From contig CAYQBG010000005.1 of the NCBI GenBank assembly GCA_964415675.1, positions 124,001 through 188,000 on the forward strand: a stretch of DNA of 64,000 nt, in the 5' to 3' direction. The notes below the pieces were generated by a model that was not told the origin of the DNA, searched no databases, and worked only from the letters and a program-made list of their open reading frames with translations. The position numbers and the translations under genes were made by a program. Source of the DNA: UBA5336 sp964415675 (GTDB taxonomy: Bacteria; Pseudomonadota; Alphaproteobacteria; Caulobacterales; Hyphomonadaceae). Numbering within the stretch: the stretch's first letter is position 1; each line of letters begins with the position of its first letter. Of the stretch, positions 25,295 through 35,742 are shown piece by piece.

Positions 25295-27223
25295 TCAGGC
25301 CGGTGAGGGCTCGCCGCCGAAATCGCCTTCCGGCCCCTGATCCCTGGTCTTCCGCTTCTTCCCGATGACCGGGACTGCCGAACCGGGCCCCTCATCATCG
25401 CCCGACAGGTCCGGGCGTTCCGGCTTCTCGCCGCGCAGAAGGGCCTTGATCTCCTCGCCAGTGAGCGTCTCATATTCGAGCAGGCCCTCGGCAACGGCCG
25501 ACCATTCGTCACGTGCGTCGGTCATGATCCTGCGCGCCTCATCCATGCCAGTCTGAACGAGTTTGCGAACTTCGACTTCGATCTTGCGCTGGGTCTCCTC
25601 GGAGATATGAGAGCCCTGCACCAATTGCTGGCCAAGGAACACCTCACCCTGTTCATCGGCATAATCGATGGGGCCGATTTCGTCGGACAGGCCGAAGCGG
25701 GTGACCATGGCACGCGCCAAGCGGGTGGCCTGCTGAATGTCCGAGGCCGCGCCGGCTGTCACATTGTCATCGCCGAATTTAAGCTCTTCAGCCACGCGAC
25801 CGCCCATCATGATTGCAAGGCGCGACGTCATTTCGAGCCGGGACATCGACATCTTGTCGTCTTCAGGAAGCTGCATGACCATGCCGAGCGCCCGCCCGCG
25901 GGGGATGATCGTCGCCTTGTGAACGGGATCTGCCGCAGGCACCTTCATCGCCACAATCGCATGGCCCGCTTCGTGCCAGGCGGTCAGCTCCTTTTCCTTG
26001 TCTGACATGACCATGGAGCGCCTCTCAGGCCCCATCATCACCTTGTCCTTGGCGTCCTCGAATTCCTTCATGGAGACCACGCGCTTGCCGCGACGTGCCG
26101 CAAGAAGGGCCGCCTCATTGACCAGATTGGCCAGGTCGGCGCCCGAAAAGCCCGGCGTGCCACGCGCAATCGTGCGCGGAACGACATCCTTGGCCAGCGG
26201 AACATTGCGCATATGGACCTTCAGGATCTTCTCCCGGCCAATAATATCTGGATTGTTAACAACTACCTGCCGGTCGAAACGGCCAGGACGCAGAAGCGCG
26301 GGGTCCAGCACGTCAGGCCGGTTTGTCGCGGCGATGATAATGATGCCTTCATTGGCTTCGAAACCATCCATCTCAACAAGAAGCTGGTTGAGCGTCTGCT
26401 CGCGTTCGTCATTCCCGCCGCCAAGGCCGGCCCCGCGCGAGCGCCCGACTGCATCTATCTCATCAATAAAGATGATACAGGGTGCCGACCGCTTGGCCTG
26501 CTCAAACATGTCGCGCACACGGCTGGCGCCCACGCCCACGAACATCTCGACGAAATCCGAGCCGGAGATCGTGAAGAAAGGCACATTGGCCTCGCCGGCG
26601 ACGGCCCGCGCGATCAGCGTCTTGCCGGTTCCGGGCGGGCCAACGAGCAACGCACCTTTCGGGATCTTGCCGCCGAGACGCTGGAACTTGGCCGGATCCT
26701 TCAGGAATTCGACGACTTCCTGAAGCTCCTCTTTAGCCTCGTCCACCCCGGCAACATCATCAAAGGTCACCCGCCCATGCTTTTCCGTCAGCATCCGCGC
26801 CCGCGACTTGCCGAAGCTCATTGCGCCGCGTCCGCCGCCGCCTTGCATCTGGCGCATCATGAACAAGAAGAGGCCGAGAATCAGCAGGATCGGCAACAGA
26901 TTGAAGAAAATCGCACCGATTGCCGATCCGCCCTCATTATTGTCATAAGTGACATCGACCCCCTGATCGCTGAGCCGGGTGCCAAGATCGGGGTCGAACA
27001 TCCCCTTGTCTGCGAAGAAGCTGTTTCCGTTCGTTGTGTTGCCGCTGATCCGGGTTTCCCCAATCGTGACTTCGCGAAGATTGCCGTCAGCTGCTTCGTT
27101 AAGCACGCGCGAATAGGAGAATTCCTCCGCGCCGCGCGGTGTAGTGTTTCCGTTCATCGCCACGGCCATGCCGATGATGAGTGCCGCGATCAGACCCCAG
27201 ATCGCCAGGTTGCGAATATTCAT
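25295..27223 (-). CDS. ftsH: ATP-dependent zinc metalloprotease FtsH
   Basis: A 642-residue membrane AAA+ protease. Two transmembrane helices flank a periplasmic domain (about 5-23 and 105-122). The AAA module shows Walker A GPPGTGKT, Walker B IIFIDEIDAVG and the second region of homology NRPDVLDPALLRPGRFDRQ. The protease domain has the zinc motif HEAGH. It degrades membrane proteins and short-lived regulators (for example LpxC or sigma-32 in other bacteria). It is last in a long minus-strand run after tilS, the usual alphaproteobacterial order. Confidence 0.97.
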   Translation of the reverse strand: MNIRNLAIWGLIAALIIGMAVAMNGNTTPRGAEEFSYSRVLNEAADGNLREVTIGETRISGNTTNGNSFFADKGMFDPDLGTRLSDQGVDVTYDNNEGGSAIGAIFFNLLPILLILGLFLFMMRQMQGGGGRGAMSFGKSRARMLTEKHGRVTFDDVAGVDEAKEELQEVVEFLKDPAKFQRLGGKIPKGALLVGPPGTGKTLIARAVAGEANVPFFTISGSDFVEMFVGVGASRVRDMFEQAKRSAPCIIFIDEIDAVGRSRGAGLGGGNDEREQTLNQLLVEMDGFEANEGIIIIAATNRPDVLDPALLRPGRFDRQVVVNNPDIIGREKILKVHMRNVPLAKDVVPRTIARGTPGFSGADLANLVNEAALLAARRGKRVVSMKEFEDAKDKVMMGPERRSMVMSDKEKELTAWHEAGHAIVAMKVPAADPVHKATIIPRGRALGMVMQLPEDDKMSMSRLEMTSRLAIMMGGRVAEELKFGDDNVTAGAASDIQQATRLARAMVTRFGLSDEIGPIDYADEQGEVFLGQQLVQGSHISEETQRKIEVEVRKLVQTGMDEARRIMTDARDEWSAVAEGLLEYETLTGEEIKALLRGEKPERPDLSGDDEGPGSAVPVIGKKRKTRDQGPEGDFGGEPSPA

Positions 27224-27307
27224 GTTCGGATCTTCCTGATTGAACCATCAGTACCACACATAGTGACCCATCCGGCAGTTGACGACTCCATGAAGTCGCA
27301 CCCGCTG

Positions 27308-28474
27308 TTACAAACTCGACAATTTTTGCCAGCAATTGGACAATTCCGCCAGTCTTTGCCCGTTAAGCGAGCGCCACCCCGCCGCTTCGGGCGGCAATCC
27401 GGCGCGCGCCAGTCGCCCCGACGTGCGCAGCGGCCCGGCTGATGTGTCGCGCACGAACCGACCATCCCAGATTAGCTCACGCGGTCCCGGCGGGTGCGCA
27501 CAGAGCCCCGGATCGCGCGCGAGCACAACGGTCCCGCCCTCTCGCGCCAGCCAGGCCCCCGACAAGGTGCGCGCCGCCTGCGGGCCGCCGCTCGTAACCT
27601 CATCGACAAGCTCCCGTAGCGCCTTGCCGCGCGGCGCACGCGCATGTCCGGCCGCGACCTGGATAAGCAGAGACAGGAGCCGCGCAAGCGTTCCACCAGG
27701 GATATCCGTCGGATCGATGCGGAGACTTGCATCTTCCATTGGCACGACCCGTTCCGCGACAAGGGTGGACAAGCGCCCCAGCTCGGCCCTTCGCAGCCGC
27801 GTCAGGCCTGCGCGGCAGGACTGAACCCTTGAACGAATTGCCGGCGCTTTGTCTAGCAACTGGCGGGTGCGAACACGCTCATAGGATAAATCCTCATTGC
27901 TCGGATCATCGCACCAGCCAAGTCCGTGCGCGCGCAACCAGCCGCGAAGGATTTCTCTAGGGACGTTGAGCAATGGCCGCACCAGCTGCACGCCACGTCC
28001 CTCCGGCCAGACGGGAGATACCGAGACCGGATCCATACCCGACAGCCCAAACCAGCCCGAGCCCTGCCGTATCCGCATAAGAAAGGTCTCATCCTGGTCG
28101 TCAGCCGTGTGGCCGGTGAGGATCTGGCGAGCACCGGCCCGGCGCGCCGCCTTTGCCAGAAGCCCATGGCGGGCATCGCGCGCATCAGCCTGCTGCGCGC
28201 GCGGCGTGTGCCATACAAGTCGTTGATGCGGAATGGCCAGCGACGCACAGGTCCGTGCAACAAAACCAACCTCGTCGCGCGCTTCGGGTCGCAAGCCATG
28301 ATCGACGGTGAAACAGATCAGTTCGCGGCGATGAGCGACCTGACGGGCCAGCAAATGCAGTAGGGCCATCGAGTCGCCGCCCCCGGAAACTGCCAGAACC
28401 AGAGGCGAGTCATCAGCCGCAACAAGCGCGCGAATGGCCCGGTCGCAGGCGGCGTCCAACTCGCGACCGATCAC
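27308..28474 (-). CDS. tilS: tRNA(Ile)-lysidine synthase
   Basis: A 388-residue N-type PP-loop ATPase. The ATP-binding motif is SGGGDSMALLHLLA (residues about 30-43), with the downstream LTGHTADDQDETFLMRIRQGSGWFGLSGM typical of TilS. It converts C34 of the AUA-reading tRNA-Ile to lysidine and is essential. Its ATG overlaps the cpoB stop by four bases (ATGA), indicating translational coupling. The C-terminal half is less conserved, as usual. Confidence 0.93.
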   Translation of the reverse strand: MIGRELDAACDRAIRALVAADDSPLVLAVSGGGDSMALLHLLARQVAHRRELICFTVDHGLRPEARDEVGFVARTCASLAIPHQRLVWHTPRAQQADARDARHGLLAKAARRAGARQILTGHTADDQDETFLMRIRQGSGWFGLSGMDPVSVSPVWPEGRGVQLVRPLLNVPREILRGWLRAHGLGWCDDPSNEDLSYERVRTRQLLDKAPAIRSRVQSCRAGLTRLRRAELGRLSTLVAERVVPMEDASLRIDPTDIPGGTLARLLSLLIQVAAGHARAPRGKALRELVDEVTSGGPQAARTLSGAWLAREGGTVVLARDPGLCAHPPGPRELIWDGRFVRDTSAGPLRTSGRLARAGLPPEAAGWRSLNGQRLAELSNCWQKLSSL

Positions 28475-29454
28475 CCGCTACAAGAAGACCGGTTACGCTC
28501 CACGGCGGCGAGATTCATCGTCACGCTGGAGGCTTCGGGATATTTGCGCGGCAACAGATCAAGCGCGGCGCAGGCCTTTTCCGGATTGCCCACCAGCCGC
28601 ATCGACCGCGCCAGCTTCACAAGCGCGTCGGGCGCGCGCGGATCATCAGGATAGGTCTGGATCATCTTCGTATAAGCTGCGCCGGACGCCTCATACTGGT
28701 CCTGCTGATAAAGGACTTCCCCCAGCCAGTACTGGGCCTCACCGGCCTGCGGATCGTCGCCAAACGCTTCCAGGAATGCCCGGAAAGCCACTTCTGCACC
28801 TGGGTAGTCGAACTGAAGAAGGCGCGATTTGGCTTCGGAGAACAACTCGCCCGCTTCGCCGGGGAGATCCGCTGCTGAAATCGTGCCGAGCGAGCCTGTC
28901 GGCGGCATCTGGCCGTCTTCATCGCCTGTAGTGACAGAGGTCGATGCGGTTTGCCGGGTCATTGGGGCCTCATCGGCGCTTTCATCTGCCTGAGCGTCGG
29001 CTGGGGGCCGTTCGCCCTCGTCTTCAGCAGGAACGATCCGGCGCGTTACCGTGCCATCGGCGGATCGAACGGTGATCGTGCGCTGTCCTGCCTGTGAATC
29101 GCGCGCTTCCAGCGCAGCTATCTCCTCCTCCAACCCGCCAATGGCGCTTTGGATCTGCGAGAGCTGGCGGCCGATTTCCTTATCATCACCCTGCATGCGG
29201 TTGATTTCATCACGTGTCTGGCTGAGCAGGAATTCCAGAGTTTGAACCTTGCCTGTGAGTTGAGACACTTCACGCCGCAAATCGGAGACGGTCAGGCGCA
29301 GGTCGGCATTATCCTGCTGTAGCCGCTGTGTTCGCTCAGCAATCTCAGCGCTGGTCACGCCCTGGCGGACCGGAGCCGATTGCGCGCTCGCGGTGGCTGT
29401 CGCCATCGCGATCATGCATGAGGAGGAGGCGAGCAAAATTCGGATCTTGGACAT
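28471..29454 (-). CDS. cpoB: Cell-division coordinator CpoB (YbgF)
   Basis: About 327 residues. A signal peptide is followed by a coiled coil (about 30-110, LQQDNADLRLTVSDLRREVSQL) that mediates trimerisation in this family, an acidic linker, and C-terminal TPR repeats (SEAKSRLLQFDYPGAEVAFRAFLE, AQYWLGEVLYQQDQYEASGAAY). CpoB is periplasmic and links peptidoglycan synthesis to Tol-mediated outer-membrane constriction. ATG 29454 begins the signal peptide; GTG 29463 is an alternative. It is downstream of pal. Confidence 0.9.
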   Translation of the reverse strand: MSKIRILLASSSCMIAMATATASAQSAPVRQGVTSAEIAERTQRLQQDNADLRLTVSDLRREVSQLTGKVQTLEFLLSQTRDEINRMQGDDKEIGRQLSQIQSAIGGLEEEIAALEARDSQAGQRTITVRSADGTVTRRIVPAEDEGERPPADAQADESADEAPMTRQTASTSVTTGDEDGQMPPTGSLGTISAADLPGEAGELFSEAKSRLLQFDYPGAEVAFRAFLEAFGDDPQAGEAQYWLGEVLYQQDQYEASGAAYTKMIQTYPDDPRAPDALVKLARSMRLVGNPEKACAALDLLPRKYPEASSVTMNLAAVERNRSSCSG

Positions 29455-29532
29455 GGGAACCACATAGACAAGCGGCCGGGGCCAAAATATGGCAACCCGG
29501 CCGCTTCTTACACATTCATACAGATATCAGGC

Positions 29533-30105
29533 TCAGCCGGTGGCACCCGACAGGATCTGCGTGAAACCATTCCGGTTAAGGGCCCACGCTCGATCATTCG
29601 AACCTTCCGCGATCGGACGCTCCTTACCGTAGGAAATCGTGTCGATCCGGGATCCATCCACACCCTGGCTAACCAGATAGTCTTTGACGGTTGCCGCGCG
29701 ACGCTCGCCCAGCGCGAGGTTATATTCGCGGGTGCCGCGCTCGTCGCAATTGCCGGCCACGAGGATCCGGGCGTCGGGATAGGACTGAAGCCAGGCCGCC
29801 TGACGCTTCAGGATTTCGCGGTCGTCAACATCGAGACGCGACTGGTCCAGGTCGAAATACACCCGCTCACCCACGTTTACGCGAAAGTCAGCCAGCGATC
29901 CGGGCTGAGGACCCTGATAGGCCTCTCGCACCGGTTCGGCCGGACGTGTAGTCACTTCCGGCTGCGGGTCCGGCTCCGGCTCGGCCACGACAACCGGCTC
30001 CGGCGCCTCGGCCACTTCGTTTTCCACCGGGTCAGGCTGCGAAGCGCAGGCCCCGAGCCCCAGCAAGATGGCAACTGCTGCCGTGGTCTTGAGAAAATCA
30101 TTCAT
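29533..30105 (-). CDS. pal: Peptidoglycan-associated lipoprotein Pal
   Basis: A 190-residue outer-membrane lipoprotein. Lipobox LGLGAC is followed by a Pro/Glu-rich linker, then an OmpA-like peptidoglycan-binding domain: VYFDLDQSRLDVDDREIL, LVAGNCDERGTREYNLALGERRA (with the Asp and Arg that bind diaminopimelate) and ISYGKERPIAEG. GGAG lies nine bases before ATG 30105. Pal is the outer-membrane anchor of the Tol system and lies directly after tolB. Confidence 0.96.
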   Translation of the reverse strand: MNDFLKTTAAVAILLGLGACASQPDPVENEVAEAPEPVVVAEPEPDPQPEVTTRPAEPVREAYQGPQPGSLADFRVNVGERVYFDLDQSRLDVDDREILKRQAAWLQSYPDARILVAGNCDERGTREYNLALGERRAATVKDYLVSQGVDGSRIDTISYGKERPIAEGSNDRAWALNRNGFTQILSGATG

Positions 30106-30250
30106 GACTGAACGCTCCAATTTGGTACTGCCTCCGTCGGCATCACGCCTTAGCCGACAGAAATGTCAACTTCATGACGGGGATTTCTGTTTTGAAGTGC
30201 CATTTTGACATGTCGGCGCACTCCGGCAAGCAAAAAACCTATAAAACCGA

Positions 30251-31612
30251 TCAGTCAAGCAAGGGGGACCAGGCCGGGTCCGACGCGTCCGTCGGCGTGG
30301 GCAACTGGCGAAGATTCTTGCCGGTCAGATCGATCGACCAGAGTTTCGGGCCTGCTCCGGGCTGGCTTTCACGGAAAAAGGCGATCACCCGACCATTCGG
30401 CGACCAGGTCGGCCCCTCATCGAGATAGGATTCGGTCAGAAGCCGCTCACCTTTGCCATCCGTGCCTATCACGCCGATATAGAAGCGGCCACGCAACTGT
30501 TTCGTGAAAGCGATGAGGTCGCCGCGCGGGCTCCACACTGGGGTTGAGTAACGTCCCTCGCCAAAGGTGATCCGGCAGGCGGTATCGCGGCCGCCAGAGG
30601 GGCAGGTCAGCGCCGACTGGTCACGGTTCATCACATAGAGTTGCGGAGACCCACCCCGGTCGGAGGTGAAAACGATCTGGCGTCCATCAGGCGACATGGA
30701 GGGTGACGTGTCGATGTCTGGATGCGAGGTCAGCTGCTCTTCCTGCCGGGTCCGAAGATCCATGATGAAGAGATCGGAATTCCCGCCGCGCGCCTGACTG
30801 AACAGCACGCTGCGGCCATCGGGTGAGAAACGCGGTGCGAAGGTCATCCCATCGAAATTGCCGAGCACTTCCTGGCGGCCCGTCTCGATATTGAACAGAT
30901 AGACCCGCGGCTGCCCGCCCTCATAGGACATATAGGTGATTTCCTGGTCGGATGTGGAAAAGCGCGGGGTCAGCACGGTATGCGCACCGGAGGTGAGATC
31001 CTGCTGGTTGGCCCCATCGGCATCCATGATCGCCAGCTTCTTAACACGCGCCGTCTTCGGCCCGGTCTCGGCGATATAGACGATCCGCGTATCGAGATAA
31101 CCGTCCTCGCCAGTCAGGCGCGTATAGATGCTGTCGGAAATCTTGTGCGCAATCCGGCGCCAGTTTTCCGGCGTGGTGACATATTGGCGGCCTGGCTGGC
31201 CACCCAGACGCATCACCTGTTCTCCATACACATCCCAGAGACGAAACGCCACGCGCAGTCGGCCATCGGGCAGCATCTCGGTCTCACCGACAACTAACGC
31301 ATCGGTCTGGATGATCTTCCAGTCGGCAAAGCGTGGTTCGGCCCCGATATCGAGATCGCGCTGGATGAAGGCTTCAGGATTCTTCAACTCGAACAAACCC
31401 GTCAGACGCATGTCATTACGCAGCACTTCGGCGATCTGGTCAGCATATTGGCGTGCCTCGCCCGGTTCGGCATCGAATTGCGGCACAGCGATCGGCAGCG
31501 GCTTGGCCGTGCCGTCACCGACATTCACCGTGATCTGGGCACTGGCAAGATGAAACGGCGCCAGTGCAGCAGCAACTGCCACCGCAAGGGCAGTGATGAG
31601 AGATCGGATCAT
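30251..31612 (-). CDS. tolB: Tol-Pal system protein TolB
   Basis: A 453-residue periplasmic protein with signal peptide (AVAVAAALAPFHLASA). An N-terminal domain is followed by a six-bladed beta-propeller built of WD-like/PD40 repeats, seen as FSPDGRSVLFSQARGG, MSPDGRQIVFTSDRGG, WSPRGDLIAFTKQ and WSPNGRVIAFFRE. TolB binds Pal and TolA and is needed for outer-membrane stability. Confidence 0.96.
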   Translation of the reverse strand: MIRSLITALAVAVAAALAPFHLASAQITVNVGDGTAKPLPIAVPQFDAEPGEARQYADQIAEVLRNDMRLTGLFELKNPEAFIQRDLDIGAEPRFADWKIIQTDALVVGETEMLPDGRLRVAFRLWDVYGEQVMRLGGQPGRQYVTTPENWRRIAHKISDSIYTRLTGEDGYLDTRIVYIAETGPKTARVKKLAIMDADGANQQDLTSGAHTVLTPRFSTSDQEITYMSYEGGQPRVYLFNIETGRQEVLGNFDGMTFAPRFSPDGRSVLFSQARGGNSDLFIMDLRTRQEEQLTSHPDIDTSPSMSPDGRQIVFTSDRGGSPQLYVMNRDQSALTCPSGGRDTACRITFGEGRYSTPVWSPRGDLIAFTKQLRGRFYIGVIGTDGKGERLLTESYLDEGPTWSPNGRVIAFFRESQPGAGPKLWSIDLTGKNLRQLPTPTDASDPAWSPLLD

Positions 31613-31644
31613 TGGGCTTCAGGCTCCTTAACAGTGAATGCTAT

Positions 31645-32559
31645 CTACTTGTAGGCCGGACCGATATTGAGCGTTACCTCATCCCAGTCCTCATAATAGT
31701 CCATCGCCTCTTCCGGCAGTCGGTAGGGCGCACATTTTCGCGCTGCACGCAGGGCCCGCTCTATTGCCACCTGCATGGGACGGTCGCCGATTGGCGGGCG
31801 GGAAGGATCGATGAGTTTGGCATCCCGCTTCAGCGTACCGTCGCGGTTGAGAGTCATCCTGATCGTCACGTTCAGCCGCTCAGGATTGGGCAGGTCGTCC
31901 ACATCGTCCCAGCAGATATTCAGCTGCGACTGGATCATCGCGACAACGGATGTCGTGTCACGACGGCGCTCGCCGGCGCCTTTTCGTGCTGTGCTGGCGG
32001 CTGGCGTCTCGTCTTCCAGCGTCTCCTCCGGTTCGGGCGCCTTCGGTGGGGGCGGCGTCGGATCCTTAGGGGTCTTGTCAAACAGGTTGGAGGCTTCACC
32101 GAGAAGATCTGCCAGTTCATCCTCTTCGCTGGGACGCTGGAGCAGCTCTTCCTCCGGCGCCTGCGGCTCGACAGGTTCAACCTCATCAGCGGGCGCTTCA
32201 TCTGCCTCCGGTTCGGCATCAGGCGGCGGGGGCGCAGGCACCTCGGCCTCTTCTGGAGGCGGCGGCGCCATTTCCTCGGGCGCCAGCACTTCGTCTTCCG
32301 GCGACATCTCTTCCGGCAGCGTATCGAGATCCTCCAGGAACTCTTCCAGAGGCGGCGGGTTGTCTTCTTCTTCCGGCGGCTCCTCCGGCTCGCGCTCCAC
32401 GCGCGGCGCCACATCGGGAATTTCAGACACGTTCACAATATCGATTGGCACCACTGTGAAGGAAGTCTCAAGATCGCGCTGCAGGCCTGGCAGCACGATA
32501 TAGCCCGAGGCGATTACCGCCGCATGGATAAGCAGGGAAGCTGGAAGGCCACGGATCAT
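31645..32559 (-). CDS. tolA: TolA-like protein with acidic Pro/Glu-rich spacer
   Basis: A 304-residue protein in the tolA position. One transmembrane helix (about 5-25, SLLIHAAVIASGYIVL) anchors it in the inner membrane. Residues about 55-187 are extremely Pro/Glu/Asp-rich, where E. coli TolA has a long Ala/Lys helix. The C-terminal domain (about 205-304: MIQSQLNICWDDVDDLP, VTIRMTLNRDGTL, RALRAARKCAPYRLP) matches TolA/TonB C-terminal folds. It would bridge the periplasm to contact TolB/Pal. Confidence 0.9.
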   Translation of the reverse strand: MIRGLPASLLIHAAVIASGYIVLPGLQRDLETSFTVVPIDIVNVSEIPDVAPRVEREPEEPPEEEDNPPPLEEFLEDLDTLPEEMSPEDEVLAPEEMAPPPPEEAEVPAPPPPDAEPEADEAPADEVEPVEPQAPEEELLQRPSEEDELADLLGEASNLFDKTPKDPTPPPPKAPEPEETLEDETPAASTARKGAGERRRDTTSVVAMIQSQLNICWDDVDDLPNPERLNVTIRMTLNRDGTLKRDAKLIDPSRPPIGDRPMQVAIERALRAARKCAPYRLPEEAMDYYEDWDEVTLNIGPAYK

Positions 32560-32568
32560 CGCTCGCGC

Positions 32569-33018
32569 TCAGCGCCCTCCATTCCCGCCGGGATCGGTAA
32601 CGAAGGCGATTTTCGTATAACCGGCATTGCGCACCCGCGCGGTCACATCCATCACAAGGCCATGGGCAGCCGTTTCGTCAGCGCGCAGATAGACCAGCTG
32701 GTCATAGCCCGCGCCGGTGATCTCACGCAGCTTCGGCCCGAGCGCATCGATCGCGACTTCGTTTTCCAGCTCATTATTGAGGAAGATACGCCCATCGGCC
32801 GTCAGCGTAATCGAAAGCGGCTGGGTGGACGTTTCCGGCAATTGCTCCGAGCTCGTCTTAGGAAGCGAAACCTCTTCGCCGCGCACCAGGAGCGGCGCGG
32901 TCACCATGAACACGATCAGCAGCACCAGCATCACGTCCACAAATGGCGTCACATTGATCTCGGCATTCAGATCGCGGCGTCCGCGGGCCACATGCCCCGT
33001 TCCGAGCTTCACACCCAT
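32569..33018 (-). CDS. tolR: Tol-Pal system protein TolR
   Basis: A 149-residue ExbD/TolR protein. One N-terminal transmembrane helix carries the proton-translocating Asp (INVTPFVDVMLVLLIVFM), and the periplasmic domain follows (QPLSITLTADGRIFLNNE, LVYLRADETAAHG). With TolQ it forms the proton-driven motor that powers TolA. It is separated from tolQ by 3 bp and from tolA by 9 bp. Confidence 0.96.
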   Translation of the reverse strand: MGVKLGTGHVARGRRDLNAEINVTPFVDVMLVLLIVFMVTAPLLVRGEEVSLPKTSSEQLPETSTQPLSITLTADGRIFLNNELENEVAIDALGPKLREITGAGYDQLVYLRADETAAHGLVMDVTARVRNAGYTKIAFVTDPGGNGGR

Positions 33019-33021
33019 GGC

Positions 33022-33750
<729 letters not shown>

Positions 33751-33972
33751 CGACTACCTCTTCATCAGCGCGCGGCACGGCATACGACCGGGCCCGGCAG
33801 TGTCCCGGACTGGGGCCCGCTTGGAACAGACCCTACCGGCCATTGTTCGACCGCAGCCAGCCATGGCCCGCAATTCTGACGAAATCGGGGCAGGTGCCTG
33901 TGATCTTGCAGTTGCCAAGTGCCTAGGCCGCTTTGGTTAATCAACCCTGTTTCTGCGACGAACACAGCGATA

Positions 33973-34410
33973 TCAGGCGGGCGGGACCAGCGATTGCAGT
34001 CGTCCGGTTATCTCCGCAATCGGCCGGCGCGGGCGTCCATCGGCATGAATCTGCACGGCAACGATCTCGGCGGCGGCGATCACCTTTCCCTCGCGCTCGC
34101 AGGTCTGGGAGAACAGGATGCGCGCGCCCCGGGTCCCGCCATAGCGTGTGATAATGTCCAGCTCATCATCAATGCGCGCCGCCGCCCGATAGTCGATCTC
34201 GGCCCGCACAATGGTAAACGCGGCAGGGTCATCGCGCTCCAGGAGGCTCGTGTGCGACACGCCCGCATCACGCAGGAAATCGCTGCGCCCGCGCTCGAAA
34301 AAGCGCAGGTAATTCGCATGATAGACCATGCCGGTGAAATCGGTGTCTTCATAATAGACACGCACCCGCTTCCGGTGGCGTCCTTCGGCGTCAAAATTCG
34401 CTGGGCGCAT
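33973..34410 (-). CDS. ybgC: YbgC-type acyl-CoA thioesterase of the Tol-Pal operon
   Basis: A 145-residue hot-dog-fold thioesterase. The catalytic segment YYEDTDFTGMVYHANYLRFFERGR carries the active-site Asp and HANY typical of YbgC. ATG 34410 follows GAGG by six bases; earlier in-frame starts exist. YbgC hydrolyses short or longer acyl-CoA and is linked to phospholipid metabolism near the division site. A 222-bp gap separates it from tolQ, so tolQ may also have its own promoter. Confidence 0.93.
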   Translation of the reverse strand: MRPANFDAEGRHRKRVRVYYEDTDFTGMVYHANYLRFFERGRSDFLRDAGVSHTSLLERDDPAAFTIVRAEIDYRAAARIDDELDIITRYGGTRGARILFSQTCEREGKVIAAAEIVAVQIHADGRPRRPIAEITGRLQSLVPPA

Positions 34411-34512
34411 ATCGGACCTCGTCATGGCGTCCCGCATAATCGATCAACCTGGCGCCGTCACCTGCCTTCCAGCCTTTATGGCTGGGGCAAGGCGTGCCAT
34501 TTAGCGGTTGAT

Positions 34513-35727
34513 ATGAATCCGTCATCTGATTCGCCCGTTTCGGAGGCCCCAGCGGCCAGGCCGCCCCTGCCCGTCCTTTCCGGGCGCACCGTTCTTCAGG
34601 TCATTCCGGAACTCGACGCTGGCGGCGCCGAACGTACCGTACTGGAAATCACCGAAGCGCTGCGCGAAGCTGGTGCCCACAGCCTTGTGGCAACTCGCGG
34701 CGGACGAATGGCGCGTGACCTTGAAGCGTTGGGCGGTGAAGTCATCGCCATGAATGCGAAGACAAAGAACCCGATAAATCTTCGTTCCAATGCCCGGCGG
34801 CTGGCCGACCTCGTAGGGTCGCGGGGAGTCGACCTCATCCATGCCCGCTCACGCGCGCCGGCCTGGAGTGCGCTCTGGGCCGCAAGGAAAACCGGCATAC
34901 CTCTGGTGACGACTTATCACGGCGCCTATTCCGGCGGCAGCCGGGCCAAGATTCTCTATAACTCCGTCATGGCCCGCGGCGAACGTGTAATCGCCAATTC
35001 AGACTGGATCGCCGCCCATGTGCGTGATGTGCATGGCGTAGATGAAGACAGGCTGGTGACTATCCCGCGCGGTGTGGACCTGATGAGCTTCGACCCGGCA
35101 CAAGTCCCGGGCGAGCGCGCCGGCGCAATCAGAAAGGCCTGGGGACTGCACCCGGAAGACCGGCGGCTCGTCCTGCTTCTGCCGGGACGCCTGACAGACT
35201 GGAAGGGCCAGAGGCTGGCCGTATCTGCTCTGGCGCGAATGAGCGATGAGGAGCGCGCCGAACTCGTTCTGGTTCTCATGGGCGATGCCCAGGGGCGAGC
35301 CGACTATGTCGACGCCCTTCAGCGCGATATTGTCGAAGCCGGATTGCAGGGCGCGGTCGTCATGGCCCCGCATGGCACGGATATGCCAGCGGCCTATCTG
35401 GCGGCAGATATCGTGATAAGCGCCTCGACACGGCCGGAAGCCTTCGGCCGCATCGTGGCAGAAGCCTCAGCCATGAGCCAGCCGGTCATCGCGCCCGATC
35501 ATGGCGGCGCCCGGGAAATAGTTCTCGATGGCGAAACGGGCACGCGGTTCACCCCGGGCGATCCGCAGGCGCTGGCCGGCGCCATACGTGCAATCATTGG
35601 ACTTGGCGCCCGCGCACGCGCCGGAATGGGAGAGACCGGGCGCGCGCATATCACTGCCAATTTTTCGAAACGGCGCCTTCAGGCGGCCACGCTCGCAGTC
35701 TATGCTGAATTGCTGGGGAGCGATTAG
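34513..35727 (+). CDS. Glycosyltransferase family 4-like protein (GT-B)
   Basis: A 404-residue protein. LQVIPELDAGGAERTVLEITEALREAG is the N-terminal GT4 signature, and the C-terminal nucleotide-sugar domain shows LLPGRLTDWKGQRLAVSALAR and STRPEAFGRIVAEASAMSQPVIAPDHGG with the Glu-x7-Glu motif. ATG 34513 is used because the frame upstream is the antisense of ybgC. It likely adds a sugar to lipopolysaccharide or another envelope glycan. It is followed 15 bp later by a GT9 gene. Confidence 0.88.
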   Translation: MNPSSDSPVSEAPAARPPLPVLSGRTVLQVIPELDAGGAERTVLEITEALREAGAHSLVATRGGRMARDLEALGGEVIAMNAKTKNPINLRSNARRLADLVGSRGVDLIHARSRAPAWSALWAARKTGIPLVTTYHGAYSGGSRAKILYNSVMARGERVIANSDWIAAHVRDVHGVDEDRLVTIPRGVDLMSFDPAQVPGERAGAIRKAWGLHPEDRRLVLLLPGRLTDWKGQRLAVSALARMSDEERAELVLVLMGDAQGRADYVDALQRDIVEAGLQGAVVMAPHGTDMPAAYLAADIVISASTRPEAFGRIVAEASAMSQPVIAPDHGGAREIVLDGETGTRFTPGDPQALAGAIRAIIGLGARARAGMGETGRAHITANFSKRRLQAATLAVYAELLGSD

Positions 35728-35742
35728 ACGCCTGGAAAACAC

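Noticed and set aside
26213..27442. 409-codon plus-strand frame over ftsH and the tilS end
   Set aside because: Antisense to ftsH, with no motif or good start. The minus-strand FtsH has every expected catalytic element.
33790..33818. Two GGGCCC palindromes in the tolQ leader
   Set aside because: They could pair, but short GGGCCC words are expected by chance at this GC content and there is no terminator or known leader pattern.
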